A DNA stretch of 64,000 nt from Ovis canadensis (lineage: Eukaryota; Chordata; Mammalia; Artiodactyla; Bovidae). Under the pieces are notes generated by a model that was not told the DNA's origin, ran no database searches, and saw only the letters and a list, made by a program, of their open reading frames with translations. Position numbers and translations under genes: made by a program. Location: assembly GCF_042477335.2 (NCBI RefSeq), contig NC_091250.1, positions 58,101,384-58,165,383 of the forward strand, read 5' to 3'. Below are positions 11,833-21,611 of this stretch, in pieces; the stretch's first letter is position 1; every line of letters begins with the position of its first letter.

Positions 11833-12076
11833 TAAAGCAGAAATAGATGTTTTTCTGGAACTCTCTTGCTTTTTCGATGATCCAGTGGATGTTGGCAATT
11901 TGATCTCTGGTTCCTCTGTCTTTTCTAAAACCCGTTTGAACATCTGGAAGTTCACAGTTCACGTATTGCTAAAGCCTGGCTTGGAGAATTTTAAGCATTA
12001 CTTTACTAGCATGTGAGATGAGGGCAATTATTCGGTAGTTTGAGCGTTCTTTGGCATTGCCTTTCTTTGGGACTGG
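11833..12076 (-). mobile_element. Orphan internal BovB fragment
   Basis: A minus-strand piece homologous to 10660-10900 of the neighbouring BovB (reverse transcriptase region: 'gatgtttttctggaactctc', 'aatttgatctctggttcctc', 'gcctggcttggagaatttta'). It lacks a BovB 3' end or tail, so it is not a normal 5'-truncated insertion in its own right. Confidence 0.9.
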
Positions 12077-12229
12077 TTGACTTTACTGGGGTTAGAAATC
12101 TTGGTTGAAGGACTGATTCAGAGTTAGTTACTTTGGTGGAGTGGTCAAGGGAACTCTACAGACCTTTGCAAGAGGACTCCAAGAGAGGAGAAGGAAGCCA
12201 AGTCCAAAGAGAAGATAAGGGTTTCTAAG

Positions 12230-12440
12230 ACTTACTGACTCATTTTATTTGACAAATTGTATGTGTACTCTTGTGACGTTGGGCCAGGCACTGGGAATCA
12301 AATCACATGTGTGCTCACCACATCACTCCCCATGGAACTTATTTACTAATCAGGAAAACAGACATACACAAGCCATATATAGGTCAAAATTAAAACTACA
12401 GTAAGCTACATGAAGCGCTGGAACTTTAGAAAGTTAATAC
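12230..12440 (-). repeat. Probable L2 LINE 3' fragment
   Basis: 'gggccaggcactgggaatca', 'catggaacttatttactaat' and 'gaaaacagacatacacaag' match the reverse complement of an L2 3' end in order. It is diverged. Confidence 0.5.
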
Positions 12441-13849
12441 TTTAAAGCCATATCCTCACAATCTGAAACTGAATCTTTGCAAGACACAGAGGATTCAGGT
12501 AGATGGAGACTGATTTAAAAGCTAGCCTGGAGTATGGGGTTACATGCATAGCAACAATAGGCTGCCTTGCTACAGCTGCCCTGAGGTACAAGCTGCAGAA
12601 AAGGCAACCTTACGCAGCCTCATTGCACTGAACAGATAGGGTAAGGAAACAGGACCCCAGAAGATCCACACCAGCCATTATCAAACACCAAACTGATGAG
12701 TCACCCCAGCCCCTGAGGTCAGTCTTGTTTCCAGGAAATTCCTCCTCTTGGATTACAGGGAGGTGATTAGTGTCCCTCACCTACATTCCCCAGGTTTTTG
12801 TTTTTTTTAACCCATCGGGCTTAGCCATCAAGTCAGTGGCCAGCCAGGGTCATGGGGCTCAGAGAGGCTCAGCACTCCAAGCTGTCCAGCACTGACCTTC
12901 ATTAGCCCCCAATTCAGCAACAACCTCAGCTTCTCTGAACGTCTCCCCATGCACCTCTAGGGCACTTCAGACTTTGCCCCCGGAAGGTCTTTCAGTGAAT
13001 CTTAAGAACATACTAATAAAACTAACCCATAGACCTCTCTGTACCCATTTTGTATTCTATTTTCCATTCCAGATTGTATTGGCTATTAACCAAATATTCC
13101 AGCCCTTGTGGGTGAGACCATGGTTTTGGTGCCAGAAGTACAAAGCTTCGGCCATGCAGTCAACACAGCCAGAGCCAAATTCAGACCTTGTGTTGTGGAT
13201 GGACCCCTAAAACCCTATGAATAAGACTTGGATGATCACAAATTCAAGAATAATGGTTCCCTTCCTTGTCCCTCAGTGAGGTTGCACATAACAGCTTCTC
13301 CGAGGCCATACTCAGATGATTTAACCTAGAAGCTTTCACCTGGGAGCTCCCTGAAGAATGCCTGGTGCTTCATTGTATTTTGAAATTGTGACTTACCGAT
13401 TTGGCAGAAAAAACTATATAAATGCTAAAAATAACTGTTCTGTCCACAAGACTCTTCAAGGTATAAACTGGAAAGGCTCTCTTTTTCCTACAGTCGATTT
13501 AAGAGCTCTGTCTGCTCTTGACTCTGCCACATATAATACTGCTAAATCCATCAGCTCTCAACTATGTACTGTGAGAATCACCACACAGTGGAGTTTTGTG
13601 AACTTCACATGGTATAAACTAATACCCATACTATAAACCATTCACAATATTGAGCTAATACCCAGAGCAGATGTATGTATGGTAAGCCTCTTACTCTACA
13701 CAATGGTATCATGTGAACTACATACCATGTGATAGAGGGAATTATCACACATGTTGAAATACAACATACCAGTAGGGTGAACTATGACACAAGGTCTTAT
13801 CATGCAGGTCATGTGATCTTTGAAACTCCCACACGTTTAAATATATTCC
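12441..13849. other. Unassigned sequence, no gene seen
   Basis: About 1.4 kb without a recognised repeat. Open frames of 78 and 92 codons (12974-13210, 13358-13636) have no recognisable features. Confidence 0.4.
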
Positions 13850-13985
13850 AGGGAATTCCTTGGCAGTTCAGTGGTTAGGACTCCACACTCTCATTGCCAA
13901 GGGCCCAGGTCCAATCTCTGGTTGGGGAACTAAGACTCACAAGTTGCACAGAGCAGCCATAAAGTAACATAAGATAAAATATCAT
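13850..13985 (+). mobile_element. CHR-type tRNA-derived SINE
   Basis: 'gggaattccttggcagttca', 'gtggttaggactccacactc', 'gttggggaactaagactcac' and an A-rich end match the tRNA-Glu-derived SINE of cetaceans, hippos and ruminants in sense orientation. Confidence 0.82.
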
Positions 13986-14904
13986 AACAAAATCCCTAAC
14001 AAAAGTTTATGCTCAGGAAAGCTTTCACAAAGTTCTACTGTCTTTAAACATCCTTTCTCCAGCAGCCTGTTACAAGAACACTTATAACCTAATATTCTAA
14101 GATAATGGTTGTAGTTTAGCTTTATATTTGATTCTAAGCTTCGTTATTGAAAAGTATAAGACAAGCAGTTACAAAATTCTTAGTATGAGAAAGAAGTAAA
14201 CTTACCAGTTGCTTAGCACAAGCAAAGTTTTTCCCAGAAAAACTGTCTCAATAGGATTCTATAAAAGGACACCAAGTGCTATGGAGGAAAATGTTCTCAG
14301 AAACAAAAGCAATGATAAATTTCAAAAGGTCTTGAAGGGATCGTCATAGAAGCTGGAGGCAAAGCCACACAATGATTCAGTGACAGCAATTCCCAAAAGC
14401 CTAAAGAAGCTAATGTCAAGTGTGTAGTGTCCTGGTGGCCCCAACCAGATACAGTGACAGAAGGCAGACTTCCTGGGAGGGGAGGTGGAATACAGGCACC
14501 ACAAACCCTCCCCCAGGTACATCTTCTTTCAGGAGGACCTCTGCTTGGAGCTGGGAAACAGCTCAAAGTGGACTCCCATCTGCCTTGGAATACAAAGATT
14601 CTCTTAGTTTCTGGCTGGAGACAGCTCAGTTGAGCTAAGCTGTCTATTATTATATTTAATAAATAGCCAGTACATGAAGAGACAGGGTTACAAGACTGGG
14701 TACAAGAAGGAGAAATCTTTTGAGTAAGCCAGTTCTGGGAGAGAATGGTTTCACACTAACTAATTGATAAGACAATGGGCAAGTAATAACTACCTTGCTG
14801 AGTCCTAGTAAGCACCTGGAAATTTACCTGATCCATAATGATAACTGATGATAATAGTAATAATACTACTAATAGTAAATAGTATTAATAACAATAATAA
14901 TGAG
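13986..14904. other. Unassigned sequence ending in an A/T triplet-rich tract
   Basis: No gene is seen. Overlapping 60-90 codon frames at 14297-14638 on both strands have no recognisable domain. 14840-14904 is a degenerate TAA/TAG-rich simple repeat. Confidence 0.45.
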
Positions 14905-15108
14905 TAGAATTCTTGTACAGTGCTCACATGCACATACTAAGCCCATTACTATCTTCATCTGTAATCATTTTCACAATAACTCAATGTTGTCAATATTATC
15001 TCATTTCTTCAGATGAAGAAACAGAGACCCAGATAGTTAAATTAGTGAACCCAAGGATGCACAAGTTAGTACCTGTCAGAGCCAGCCAAGACTGAATTCA
15101 AATCTCAG
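14905..15108 (+). repeat. MIR SINE
   Basis: Sense MIR: 'aagcccattactatcttcat', 'tcatttcttcagatgaagaa', 'acagagacccagatagttaa' and 'gccaagactgaattcaaatc'. It meets a second MIR in the opposite orientation. Confidence 0.75.
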
Positions 15109-15275
15109 CTTCAAAATCTTCTAGCTATATGACTTTGGGTAAATTACCTAAATTCCAAGTGCCTCAGTTTCTCTATCTGTGAAATGAGATAATAACAATA
15201 CCTCTTTTATAAGGCTCTCATGAGATTACATCAAATAATAGATGAAACATGTTTAGCACAGCACTTTTGGCACAA
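15098..15275 (-). repeat. MIR SINE, opposite orientation
   Basis: Antisense MIR: 'ctagctatatgactttgggt', 'agtgcctcagtttctctatc', 'tgtgaaatgagataataaca' and 'tagcacagcacttttggcac'. With the previous copy it forms a tail-to-tail pair. Confidence 0.82.
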
Positions 15276-16216
15276 ATTGTTTTCATTTGATGGAAGGCTT
15301 TATATTATGTAAAAATCAGGTAAAAGGAGTTAAGGCTGAAAACAGAGGCAAGCACCTAAGCAGAGCTTTCACTTGGATCAAAAACTACCTGAATTTTGAC
15401 TTGGAAGCAAGTTGAAATAAAACTAGACTTTTCCTCAGGAAGCAGCAATATAGCTGATGGAGCATCTGAACAGCATTTAATACGGCCTCCAAAGTCTTAT
15501 GAATCATAACTGCAATCACCAATGAGTAGCTTTTAACGCTAAATGAAGGTACAGCATCAATTAAAGAACTTTAGGCCCTAGAACAAGGTATAATGCCCTT
15601 TGTATGCTATAAAAGGTCCCTCATTTGCAACATTAACAGAGCCCTTGAAAGTTTCATTTCTCTTTAAATATTACAAGAATGTTCATGAACCATTTTCATT
15701 ATTTCTGCCATATATGCATGTAATGTGTTTTACTATTATAAGCTTTCTCTAAATTGAATCACTTTTTTACTAATTCAGGTTTTATTGCACCACTAAAATG
15801 AATATTGAGCCACTAAAATAAATATCTGCTTATGCAACCATGACCTTAAGAAAATCAAGATGGCACTACAAGAAATTGTGATTTTAAGAAAAATGAAACA
15901 GCAGGTTTACGTTTTAAACAGACAATTGAACTAGGCATTGAAATGGATTTGAAGAACAAACACCACTGGAATCTCTTCTATATTTCCCTTTAACTGATTA
16001 CCTTTGACCTCCTAGGGCAAATCACTTCATCTTCAGACCTCAGATTCACCCATGAGTCTGAAATTGTACTGAAATCAATGTACCAGCTGAAATCTCAAGG
16101 TAATAGACTGGAATCTCAATGTCATATCTTCACATGTAACACAATGAAATTATTTTGCCTTGTATTTAGAAAATCAAACTTGCTATACACACTTTTTTAA
16201 AAATGGGATTCAATTT
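15276..16216. other. Unassigned AT-rich sequence
   Basis: No repeat family, gene or RNA is recognised. Confidence 0.45.
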
Positions 16217-16745
16217 TATTAATTTTCAGAAAAATGTAAATCAAAACCACAGTGCAAAATTACTATATACCCAACAGAGTGGCTAAATTTCTAAAAAGCA
16301 GACAATATCAAATGTTAGTAAAATGTGAGGGGAAAATGAATTGTCATAACTGAGACTATAAAGTAAGTCTGTACAAATACACTGGATAAAATGTTTGACA
16401 GTATCTATTAAGCTAAAGTTTATTGTATGACCCAGAAATTCCATTAAATTTGGTGTATATGCAACAAAATTTGATGCATATGTTTACAAAAACAGAAACC
16501 AAAGTATCTATCAATGAAAGAGTGCTTCATTAAACTGTGGTGTAATCACACCACAGAAAACTACAATACATAGCAAGTGAGAATAAAAGAAATACAAGTA
16601 ACACATAACAGTGTTGATGCATCTCACTGACATAATAATGGGCAGAAGTGACCAGACACAGATGGGTTCCTGCTCTTTGATTCCACTTGTCTAAATTCCA
16701 CACTTTCTCTATATATGTTATAATGCAATTACACATTTTAAAACT
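16217..16745 (+). mobile_element. Old L1 3' region
   Basis: Diverged sense L1: 'gtaaatcaaaaccacagtgc', 'ctatatacccaacagagtgg', 'tatgacccagaaattccatt', 'accaaagtatctatcaatga' and 'tgggttcctgctctttgatt'. It is clearly older than the L1-BT copies. Confidence 0.7.
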
Positions 16746-17016
16746 ACAAAGAATATTCTTGATTCTGAGGAGGCATAGTCATTGACCCAGAGTTCTTTCC
16801 CTAATAATTTTATATAAAGATGTTATTTCATTTGCTCCTACTTGATAAAAACTGACCCACAATTTCAGTGAATTTAAGGCAAAGGTTACTGGATGAAATT
16901 TGTAAATAAAACAATTAAATCCTTTCTCTAAGTTACATATATATACTTTTTGATATTAGTATATCCAATCTTTTATTTGGACAGAATTCCAGTGTTCTCA
17001 AATTTAAAGTATGTTC

Positions 17017-17019
<3 letters not shown>

Positions 17020-17060
<41 letters not shown>
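17020..17060. repeat. (TG)n microsatellite
   Basis: About 20 uninterrupted TG units at the tail side of a reverse-oriented Bov-tA, the usual place for microsatellite birth in SINEs. Confidence 0.97.
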
Positions 17061-17062
<2 letters not shown>

Positions 17063-17066
17063 GTGT

Positions 17067-17281
17067 GTTCAGTCTCTCAATTGTGTCTGACTCTTTGAGA
17101 CCCCATGGACTGTAGCCTACCAGGCTCCTCTGTCCATGGAACTTTCCAGGTAAGAATACTGGAGTGGGTTGCCATTTTCTTCTCTAGGGGATCTTCCAGA
17201 CCCAGGGCTTGAACCCATGTCTCTTATGTCTCCTGCATTGGCAGGCAGATTCTTTACCACTAGCGCCACCTGGAAAGCCCT
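17067..17281 (-). mobile_element. Bov-tA SINE, full length
   Basis: Reverse orientation: 'ttcagtctctcaattgtgtc', the Bov-A unit, 'tctctaggggatcttccaga' and the tRNA-derived head 'ttctttaccactagcgccac' ending at a GGAAAGCCC equivalent. Confidence 0.94.
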
Positions 17282-18779
17282 TTCTATGTTCAATTATAAA
17301 AGGAAAATTTATCTGAAATATTTCAGTCTCTATTATCAAAAAGTAAGTTAGCGCAGAGACAGCAAATATGTCCATACAGACAGCCTCCTTGGAACGCTCA
17401 CTGCAGATGGGACTAATCAGCCACACGTGCTACTCCGTTCTGTTGAGCTCGACAGCCTCAGCCTTGTACTCAAACAGCACTTAGGGCAAACACCAGGTAT
17501 AGGGCAAGACTGATAGAAAAGATGGGGAGATTTTCACTTTCCTATCATCTATTTTCATCCCTCCTTTGATTGACTCACCTGTCTTTACAGTCAGTCTGTC
17601 GCGCCTTCCTGTTCTGCTGCCCCCTCTGGACAAGTCCATTAGGGCAGCGAGAGGAATCCGAGCTGCCAGGAGGGCAGACGCACCTTTTATAGCCCAGGTT
17701 TCAGGGTTCCCTCCAAGCAGCATTGCCACAGTGGACCACGCAACAGAACATGGATGGGCCGCTACATTGCTTGTTCCCTGCACAGGCTCCAGTCAAGGTC
17801 AGCAGAAGTGAAACGTCAGCTCTCTCCAGAACTCAGCACCCAAAGTCCTTAACACCAACTCAAATTCCTCCCTTTGCCCTGATAGTGAGGTTTCTTTCAA
17901 AGTCCTCTCCAGACCTTCCCTCAGGCGAAAAACTAACAAGAACAGGTGGCCCTACTTCTGATTGCTCTTTACCTGGCTTGCAGACATTTTTCTCATTCTA
18001 GTGCTGTTATAATCAGCTGATGTCTCTTAAAGCCAAGGCTACAGGAGGGCTTCGGCCAAGCCCTTCCACTCACTTTGGTCATTCTTTCTGTACTCTCAGC
18101 TCCTCTCACCCACATGATTACAAGTACGTGAACTATTGTCAGCCCGTTTTATATTTCTCTCTCCACAAGATCTAACTTGAACATTTTATACAAAGACTTC
18201 CCAAGTTATCTCCTTGATGCTTTCACCCTCCCTAAGGATTACCATTCCTCTGAGCAAGAAATCCCACCCACCACAAAATGCTGGTACTAGTAGTAAGAGG
18301 CTGCTGGCATCTGACCCCGCTCACTGCCCACATCCGAAAACCTCTGGTTCCATGATGCCTCACTTCCTGCTCTTCTCTTATGTACTTCATCTCTTCATTG
18401 TTGCCCCCTTGTCTGGCTTCAAGCTCACCCATCAGATCATCAAATCAGATTTTGCTTCCTTAGTACCAGCCATGCTACTCTTCTAAAACAATGTGCATTT
18501 GCCCAAGGACTATGGAAAGGGTGGGTTGGTAGGGACGGTATTTAGAGTTGAATAATGTAGAAAAAGAAATGCTGTGATAATGAGCAAATATACCTAGTTT
18601 TCAAGCAAGAGATCACTAGGGAAATATTAAACAAGGAGAAATTGTCTGTAATATGACTACTGAGCTCAAATGTAATAGACACCACCATGTCAAGGATGTG
18701 GCATTAACATATGTGATCAGATTTTTACTCTCCAAACCTTATAGGATAGTTTATTAAGAGTATTGGTTAGGACATTCAT
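17282..18779. other. Unassigned stretch, no gene seen
   Basis: About 1.5 kb without an assigned repeat. It holds a second candidate CTCF motif (17617-17630). Frames of 80-100 codons at 17481-18001 have no recognisable domain. Confidence 0.4.
17617..17630 (-). promoter_or_regulatory. Candidate CTCF-binding motif, reverse
   Basis: On the minus strand this reads TCCAGAGGGGGCAG, which matches the AGGGGGC(A/G) CTCF core. Its orientation is opposite to the candidate at 6555-6568, so the two point towards each other. Confidence 0.35.
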
Positions 18780-19170
18780 TTTTGTGCTGGTAACAGAGAC
18801 TCAGGTAAAGTATGGTTTAAGCTAGAGGGCCAAACATCATAAAATAGACAGATGTCTATTGCTCTCTCACATAACATCCCACCTGGTGTCACAGTTCCAT
18901 TCTGCAAATTTTCAGAGAACTGGACACTTTCTCTTTTGCTGCTTTCACATCATTAAGGCACGACCTTTGTCTCTGGTTCATCACAGCTTCCTTTCCTTGT
19001 CCACAGAAGAGACAAGTGGATGGGGAAAAGGGAAGGACGTGCCATGTTCCTTCCAATAAAGGATACACCTGGGAGTGACACCTGCCACCTGGCTGCTCAC
19101 ATCTCCTTAGAAATGAATCACATAGTCACACCTAGCTACAAGATAGAATTGAAAACTCAGTCTCTATTTT
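18780..19170. repeat. Old interspersed repeat, family not assigned
   Basis: 'cacatagtcacacctagcta' preceded by a Cys/Ser-poor, pyrimidine-rich stretch resembles a common mammalian interspersed repeat that I recognise but cannot name safely. No coding signal is seen. Confidence 0.4.
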
Positions 19171-19410
19171 AGAACACAAATCTGGGCTTCTGTCGTAACA
19201 GAAGAAAAGGTGAACAGATTTGGGGGAGAACTAGCAGTCTGTGCCACAGCATTTAGTTTAAAATAATCATTTAGCATTAAGACAGACTGTAAATAATTAT
19301 TGAAGCTGGATCACACATACCCGGAGGTTCATTATACTACTTTCTCTATTTGTTTAGGTTTGAAAATTTCATAGTTAAGAGTTCTAAAAAATTAATTCCA
19401 TCAGCATATA

Positions 19411-19782
19411 TTATGGGACTTGTCGGTGTTTGAGAAATAGGATTTGGTAAGGTTCAGTAAGCAAATGGTAAGCAAACAGAGGCTTAGACGTGCTTAAAAG
19501 CGCTTGCTCCTCATTTTCCGCCTCTTGCTGCACTTGGAGACGTGAAGCTGAGCTAGACTTCTGAAGAATGCGTCCATGAAGAGGAGAACAGAGGTGTGTC
19601 AGCTTGCTGCTTACCCCATGTGAGTGAAGCAGTCCTAGTGACCCAGCTGCAGTCCACAACACTACTAGCCACAGCCCCGTGAGAAACAGCAGCCAAAGCC
19701 GAGCTGGCCTAGACATCATCACAGGGCAGAAAGGGATGTGGGCTTTATCTGGCTTTTCAGGACTCCTGAGGAGGTGGGTCAC
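19411..19782 (-). other. 123-codon open frame with a signal-peptide-like segment
   Basis: A minus-strand frame outside recognised repeats. An internal Met pair (codons 22-23) is followed by RPARLWLLFLTGLWLVVLWT, a short basic stretch and then a hydrophobic core, as in a signal peptide or signal anchor. About 35 codons downstream the minus strand has CATGG|GTAAGC, a good splice-donor match, so the hydrophobic segment could end a first coding exon. I recognise no family. The rest of the frame looks like non-coding sequence. Chance remains the more likely explanation. Confidence 0.2.
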
Positions 19783-19978
19783 CTGTGCAGTACTGACTCA
19801 CTTTCACCTGAGCCAGCCGCCAGCACAAAAGCAGAAACAAACCAAACACTGATCTGATATTTCTTTAAAATTTCTCAATCTCTCTCTGTCATGCTGGTGA
19901 CTCCAGGGTGTATACAAATACCTGGAATAAGGACTCTGTTCCCAAAAGATAATTTTTAATCCAGGCTATTTCCAGCAC

Positions 19979-20190
19979 GGACTTCCCAGATGGCTCAGTG
20001 GTAAAGAATCTGTCTGCGATGCAAGAGATGACGGTTCGATCCCTGTGTCGGAAAGCTCCCCTGGAGAAGAAAATGGCAACTCATTCCAGTATTCTTGCCT
20101 GGGAAATCCCATGGACAGAGGAGCCTGGAGGGCTCTAGTCTATGGGGTCGCAAAAGAGTCAAACACGACTTAGAGACTCTACAACGACAA
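19979..20190 (+). mobile_element. Bov-tA SINE, full length
   Basis: Sense orientation: 'ggacttcccagatggctcag' head with a tRNA B-box-like GGTTCGATCCC, then the Bov-A unit, ending 'gactctacaacgacaa'. Confidence 0.94.
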
Positions 20191-20304
20191 TAATTCCTAG
20201 CGCTGCCCATCTCCTCTCACTTGTGCTGTAGAGGCTGCCAGGGGCCAGCAGGCGTGCCCACTGCTCCCACTGGTTCTGCTTCCAAACTCCAGTGAAGGGA
20301 AGTG

Positions 20305-20524
20305 GGTGAAAAAGTAAAAGTCGCTCAGTTGTGTCCGACTCCGTGCAACCCCATGGACTATACAATACATGGAATTCTCCAGGCCAGAATACTGGACCCA
20401 GAGATTGGACCCAGGTCTCCCACATTGCAGGCAGATTCTTTACCAGCTGAGCCACAAGGTAAGCCCAAGAGTACTGGAGTGGGTAGCCTATCCCTTCTCG
20501 GGCAGATCTTCCTGACCCAGGTCT
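20305..20524 (-). mobile_element. Bov-tA SINE, variant with extra tRNA-like segment
   Basis: Reverse orientation: 'aaagtcgctcagttgtgtcc', a shortened Bov-A unit, the tRNA head (20400-20464), then a second partial copy of the linker ('gtactggagtgggtagccta', 'cagatcttcctgacccag'). The order fits a Bov-tA3-like arrangement with a partly repeated head. Confidence 0.82.
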
Positions 20525-20852
20525 TTTTAAAGTACATCATGCACAATTTAATAGAATCTGATTTTGTCATTATTCCTTTCTTCTTGAAAATTTTAAACTC
20601 CTCCCTAACCTGAAGCCCCAGACTAACAAATGGCACCTGCTCTCTTACAGTATTGAGGACTCAAAGGATTTATCAGAACAGAGCTTCTCAGAGAAGACTC
20701 ATTAACCCTGAAGGCTGATGCAAACTCTCCTACTATAAGCTTTGAAATCTTAAGACCTTGAGGCAACTGAGGCCCATCTCCTTTATTTAAACAGTGACAA
20801 TAATAATAATTTCTCTAAAACTACTCTTAGTGAAGGATGCTTCAAAATATAA

Positions 20853-21247
20853 GTGAAGTGAATCAGTTATACATACACACACACACACACAAACACACAT
20901 ATTTATATACTTTTTAAGATACTTTTCCCATATAGGCCATTATAGAGTATCAAATAGAGTGCCCTGTGCTATACAGTAGGTCCTTATTAGTTATATATTT
21001 TATATGTAGTCCTGTGCGTATCTCAGTCCCAATCTCCCAATTTATGCCCCCCCACCTCACCCCTTGGTAACCATAAGTTTGTTTTCTACATCTGTAACTC
21101 CGTTTCTGCCTTGTAGATAAGTTCATGTGTACTCTTAAGATTTCATATATAAGCAATCATAGGATATTTGTCTTTCTCTGGCTTGCTGTTCGCCTGAGTC
21201 TAGCACAACATTGTAAATCAACTATACTCCAATACAATTATTTTTAA
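20853..21247. mobile_element. L1 3' end with 5' inversion (twin priming)
   Basis: 20853-21199 is L1 3'UTR in antisense ('gtgaatcagttatac', 'ctatacagtaggtccttatt', 'tctttctctggcttgctg'). At 21200 the sequence switches to the sense 3' terminus ('ctagcacaacattgtaaatc', 'aactatactccaatacaatt'). Antisense body followed by a sense terminus with an A-rich end is the layout expected of twin-primed L1 integration on the plus strand. A (CA)n tract lies at 20874-20892. Confidence 0.75.
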
Positions 21248-21407
21248 ATGTGAAAGTGATCCCTACTCATAAGTAAAGGGTCTTTTTTTCCCAGTTCTTA
21301 CTCCTCCTTAAGCTTAAAGTCTGTAGGGATTTAGGCACAGTAATTTCTTAGGCTCTGTAGTTTCCACTGGCTGCATCATACTAACGATACACAGAAGATT
21401 GACTGCA

Positions 21408-21611
21408 GGAGTTCCCTGGTGGCCCAGTGGCCAAGAATATGGAGCTCCCAATGCAGAAGGCCTGGGTTCAAACCTGAGTCGGGGAACTGGATCCCACACA
21501 CTGCAGCTAAGAAGTTTGCATGCCACAACAAAGATCAAAGATCCCATGTACCCACAACTAAGATCCAGTGCAGCCAAATAAAAAATAAACATTTTGTTAA
21601 AAAAAAAAAAG
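21408..21611 (+). mobile_element. CHR-type tRNA-derived SINE with poly(A)
   Basis: 'ggagttccctggtggcccag', 'tcggggaactggatcccaca', repeated 'aactaagatcc'-like units and 'cagccaaataaaaaataaa', ending in an A-run at 21600-21611. Confidence 0.87.

Noticed and set aside
20302-20613. Overlapping short frames near a possible exon
   Set aside because: All derive from the Bov-tA SINE at 20305-20524.
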